A DNA stretch of 64,000 bases from DAOUJH01 sp965248955 (GTDB lineage Bacteria; Chloroflexota; Dehalococcoidia; Lucifugimonadales; QGNO01): positions 434,001-498,000 of the forward strand of contig OZ252212.1 in the NCBI GenBank assembly GCA_965248955.1, read 5' to 3'. This document shows positions 62,820 to 64,000 of this stretch, one piece after another (positions within the stretch are counted from its first letter, which is position 1; each line of letters begins with the position of its first letter). A program made the position numbers and the translations under genes. Below the pieces are notes generated by a model. The model was not told where the DNA came from. It made no database searches and saw only the letters and a program-made list of their open reading frames with translations.

Positions 62820-63779
62820 TTACTCATAACGAATCCTTGGATCCAACCAGGCATAGGTAATGTCAACAATCAGATTGACTATCAGTGCCATGAAGGCGAA
62901 GTAAAGAACGTAAACCTGCACAACTCCAAGATCGCGACTCACTATGGCCTGTACCAGGGCCTGTCCTACTCCCGGTATGCTGAAAATGAGCTCAATCACG
63001 ATTGTACCAGTTAATAGCCCGCCCATCAGACCGCCAAGCGTTGTAACTACTGGCAACAAGGCGTTGCGCAAAGCATGTCTCCAGATCACGACTTTTTCAG
63101 CCAGCCCCTTGGCTCTTGCCGTCCTAACGTAATCGTCCCTCATTACCTCGAGCATCTGAGTTCTGGTCATGCGTAGTAGAAGACCGTTAGAGCTGAAACC
63201 GAGCGCAATGGCCGGGACAATCAGCTGTTGAGTACTCACAACCGGGTTTTGCCACAGGTGAGTAAATCCTAATGGGGGCATCCAGCCAACCTCTACCGAT
63301 AGAAATAGAATTACCAACAGTCCTACCAGGAAAGTGGGCATTGCCAATCCTAGAATTGCCCACCCTCTCAACAGGAAGTCAATCCAGCTATCCTGCCGCA
63401 CGGCCGCCAAAACACCAATAGGTATCCCCATTGCCGCCACACTGATGAAAGAAAACACGGCGAGCTGAATTGTGATAGGCAACTTGAGCTTTAGCTCACT
63501 CGCTATGTCGCGCCTGCTGATGAAGGATTTCCCGAGGTCACCTTGAACCACATCCCACATCCAGTCCACGTATTGAACAACGATGTGCTTGTCTAAACCT
63601 AGTTGCTCACGGAGGCGGGCATGGGCTTCCGGGGTGTAGTGGCCTTCTCCGGAAGGGCCAGCTAAGATGACTGCTGCTACATCTCCAGGGACGACCCTCA
63701 GCAGCAAGAAGATAAATAGCGACGTCCCCAGCAGAGTAGGAATAAACAGTAGCAGTCTCTTGACTATGTACTTCTTCAC
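62820..63779 (-). CDS. ABC importer permease, DppB/OppB type (second system)
   Basis: 319 residues, GTG start. MKKYIVKRLLLFIPTLLG and RVVPGDVAAVIL at the N-terminus; EAA loop MRDDYVRTARAKGLAEK; WLDPRIRYE end. Exactly the length of its plus-strand counterpart at 46767 and very similar, so the two importers are paralogous in inverted orientation. 36 bases before the DppC-type gene. Confidence 0.94.
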   Translation of the reverse strand: MKKYIVKRLLLFIPTLLGTSLFIFLLLRVVPGDVAAVILAGPSGEGHYTPEAHARLREQLGLDKHIVVQYVDWMWDVVQGDLGKSFISRRDIASELKLKLPITIQLAVFSFISVAAMGIPIGVLAAVRQDSWIDFLLRGWAILGLAMPTFLVGLLVILFLSVEVGWMPPLGFTHLWQNPVVSTQQLIVPAIALGFSSNGLLLRMTRTQMLEVMRDDYVRTARAKGLAEKVVIWRHALRNALLPVVTTLGGLMGGLLTGTIVIELIFSIPGVGQALVQAIVSRDLGVVQVYVLYFAFMALIVNLIVDITYAWLDPRIRYE

Positions 63780-63797
63780 GAGCGGACTCTAGTCCTT

Positions 63798-63823
63798 AAC
63801 CCTCGCCCTTGCAGGCGAGGGTT
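63798..63823. repeat. Perfect hairpin between solute-binding and permease genes
   Basis: AACCCTCGCC (63798-63807), loop CTTGCA, GGCGAGGGTT (63814-63823). In an importer operon such a stem would protect the upstream binding-protein mRNA or attenuate reading into the permeases. No U tract follows on the minus strand (read leftward AAGGACTAG), so full termination is unlikely. Confidence 0.6.
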
Positions 63824-63851
63824 GAGCATCAACGCTGGAACACGCTTTGAT

Positions 63852-64000
63852 CTACCTATCTAGCCAAGCACTTTCAAAAGTTGGCGTATCGAAGGTGGTC
63901 TTCCTAGGTACCCAGCCTTTCAGATCGATGCGGTTTACGTGCGACCCCACACCTCGTACGCTTCCTATGAGAGCGGCGTCGTTGTAGACAATAATCCCCA
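63852..64000 (-). CDS. C-terminus of family-5 solute-binding protein (second system), cut by window edge
   Basis: The last 49 codons, read on the minus strand, encode IIVYNDAALIGSVRGV then VNRIDLKGWVPRK and end FESAWLDR before TAG at 63852. The pattern (I-V-Y-N-x-x, then a W near the end) fits the C-terminus of SBP_bac_5 proteins, and the gene stands directly before the permeases. The start lies outside the window. Confidence 0.7.
   Translation of the reverse strand, partial: GIIVYNDAALIGSVRGVGSHVNRIDLKGWVPRKTTFDTPTFESAWLDR

Overview
The window reads as a chromosomal segment of an uncultured bacterium, most plausibly a Chloroflexota member of the SAR202/Dehalococcoidia kind. That placement is an inference from gene content: a ctaA-ctaB fusion beside a caa3 oxidase operon, and many CaiB/BaiF CoA-transferases, MaoC-like proteins, amidases and family-5 solute ABC importers. 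No rRNA or other phylogenetic marker is present to settle it.

Layout. (1) 1-1408: a drug/ABC-2 type exporter whose ATPase is cut by the window edge. (2) About 1535-9390: a 7.8 kb integrated element bounded by a 14-bp direct repeat that matches the 3' end of tRNA-Leu(UAA). It carries a tyrosine integrase, a three-gene lipoprotein/membrane-protein operon, a CI/LexA-type repressor with a divergent HTH gene and a repeated operator-like sequence, a zinc-finger protein, a perfect 106-bp tandem duplication, and two phage-tail-like genes. No terminase, portal or capsid gene was seen, so it is a prophage remnant or satellite. (3) 9377-9814: tRNA-Leu(UAA), Cys(GCA), Leu(GAG), Trp(CCA), all on the minus strand. 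(4) 9.9-17.7 kb: caa3-type cytochrome c oxidase operon (minus: ctaC, D, E, F, a small membrane protein, ctaG) divergent from heme A synthesis (fused ctaA-ctaB) and a Sco copper chaperone. (5) 17.7-22.1 kb: a tightly coupled minus operon: membrane-anchored molybdopterin oxidoreductase, MetF-like protein, ABC-2 exporter. (6) 22.2-32.1 kb: housekeeping: rsmI, metG, polyprenyl diphosphate synthase, msrA, a dienelactone hydrolase, lipA, an RNA m5U methyltransferase fused to Maf, the Tat system, tRNA-Ala(UGC).

(7) 32.3-33.8 kb: a frameshifted lipoprotein and a paralogous fragment. (8) 33.9-64 kb: a catabolic island. It holds a GSA-like aminotransferase, a gamma-glutamyltransferase homologue, four paralogous MaoC-like double hot-dog proteins, two class III CoA-transferase pairs, an enoyl-CoA hydratase, three tandem amidases, and two peptide/nickel-type ABC importers facing each other. 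An area of decay (50.1-53.6 kb, with a frameshifted lipoprotein, a truncated secreted protein and a transposase fragment) separates the halves. A reasonable model is import of an organic amide or acyl compound by the ABC systems, hydrolysis by amidases or GGT, CoA activation by the transferase pairs, and hydration/dehydration by MaoC and crotonase proteins. The substrate cannot be read from sequence.

Most notable: in both CoA-transferase pairs the position aligned with the catalytic Asp of formyl-CoA transferase is Glu in one subunit and Gln in the other. All four MaoC-like proteins have Phe or Tyr in place of the hydratase-motif His. Several genes are fusions (ctaA-ctaB, RNA methyltransferase-Maf, membrane domain-sulfite-oxidase-like enzyme).
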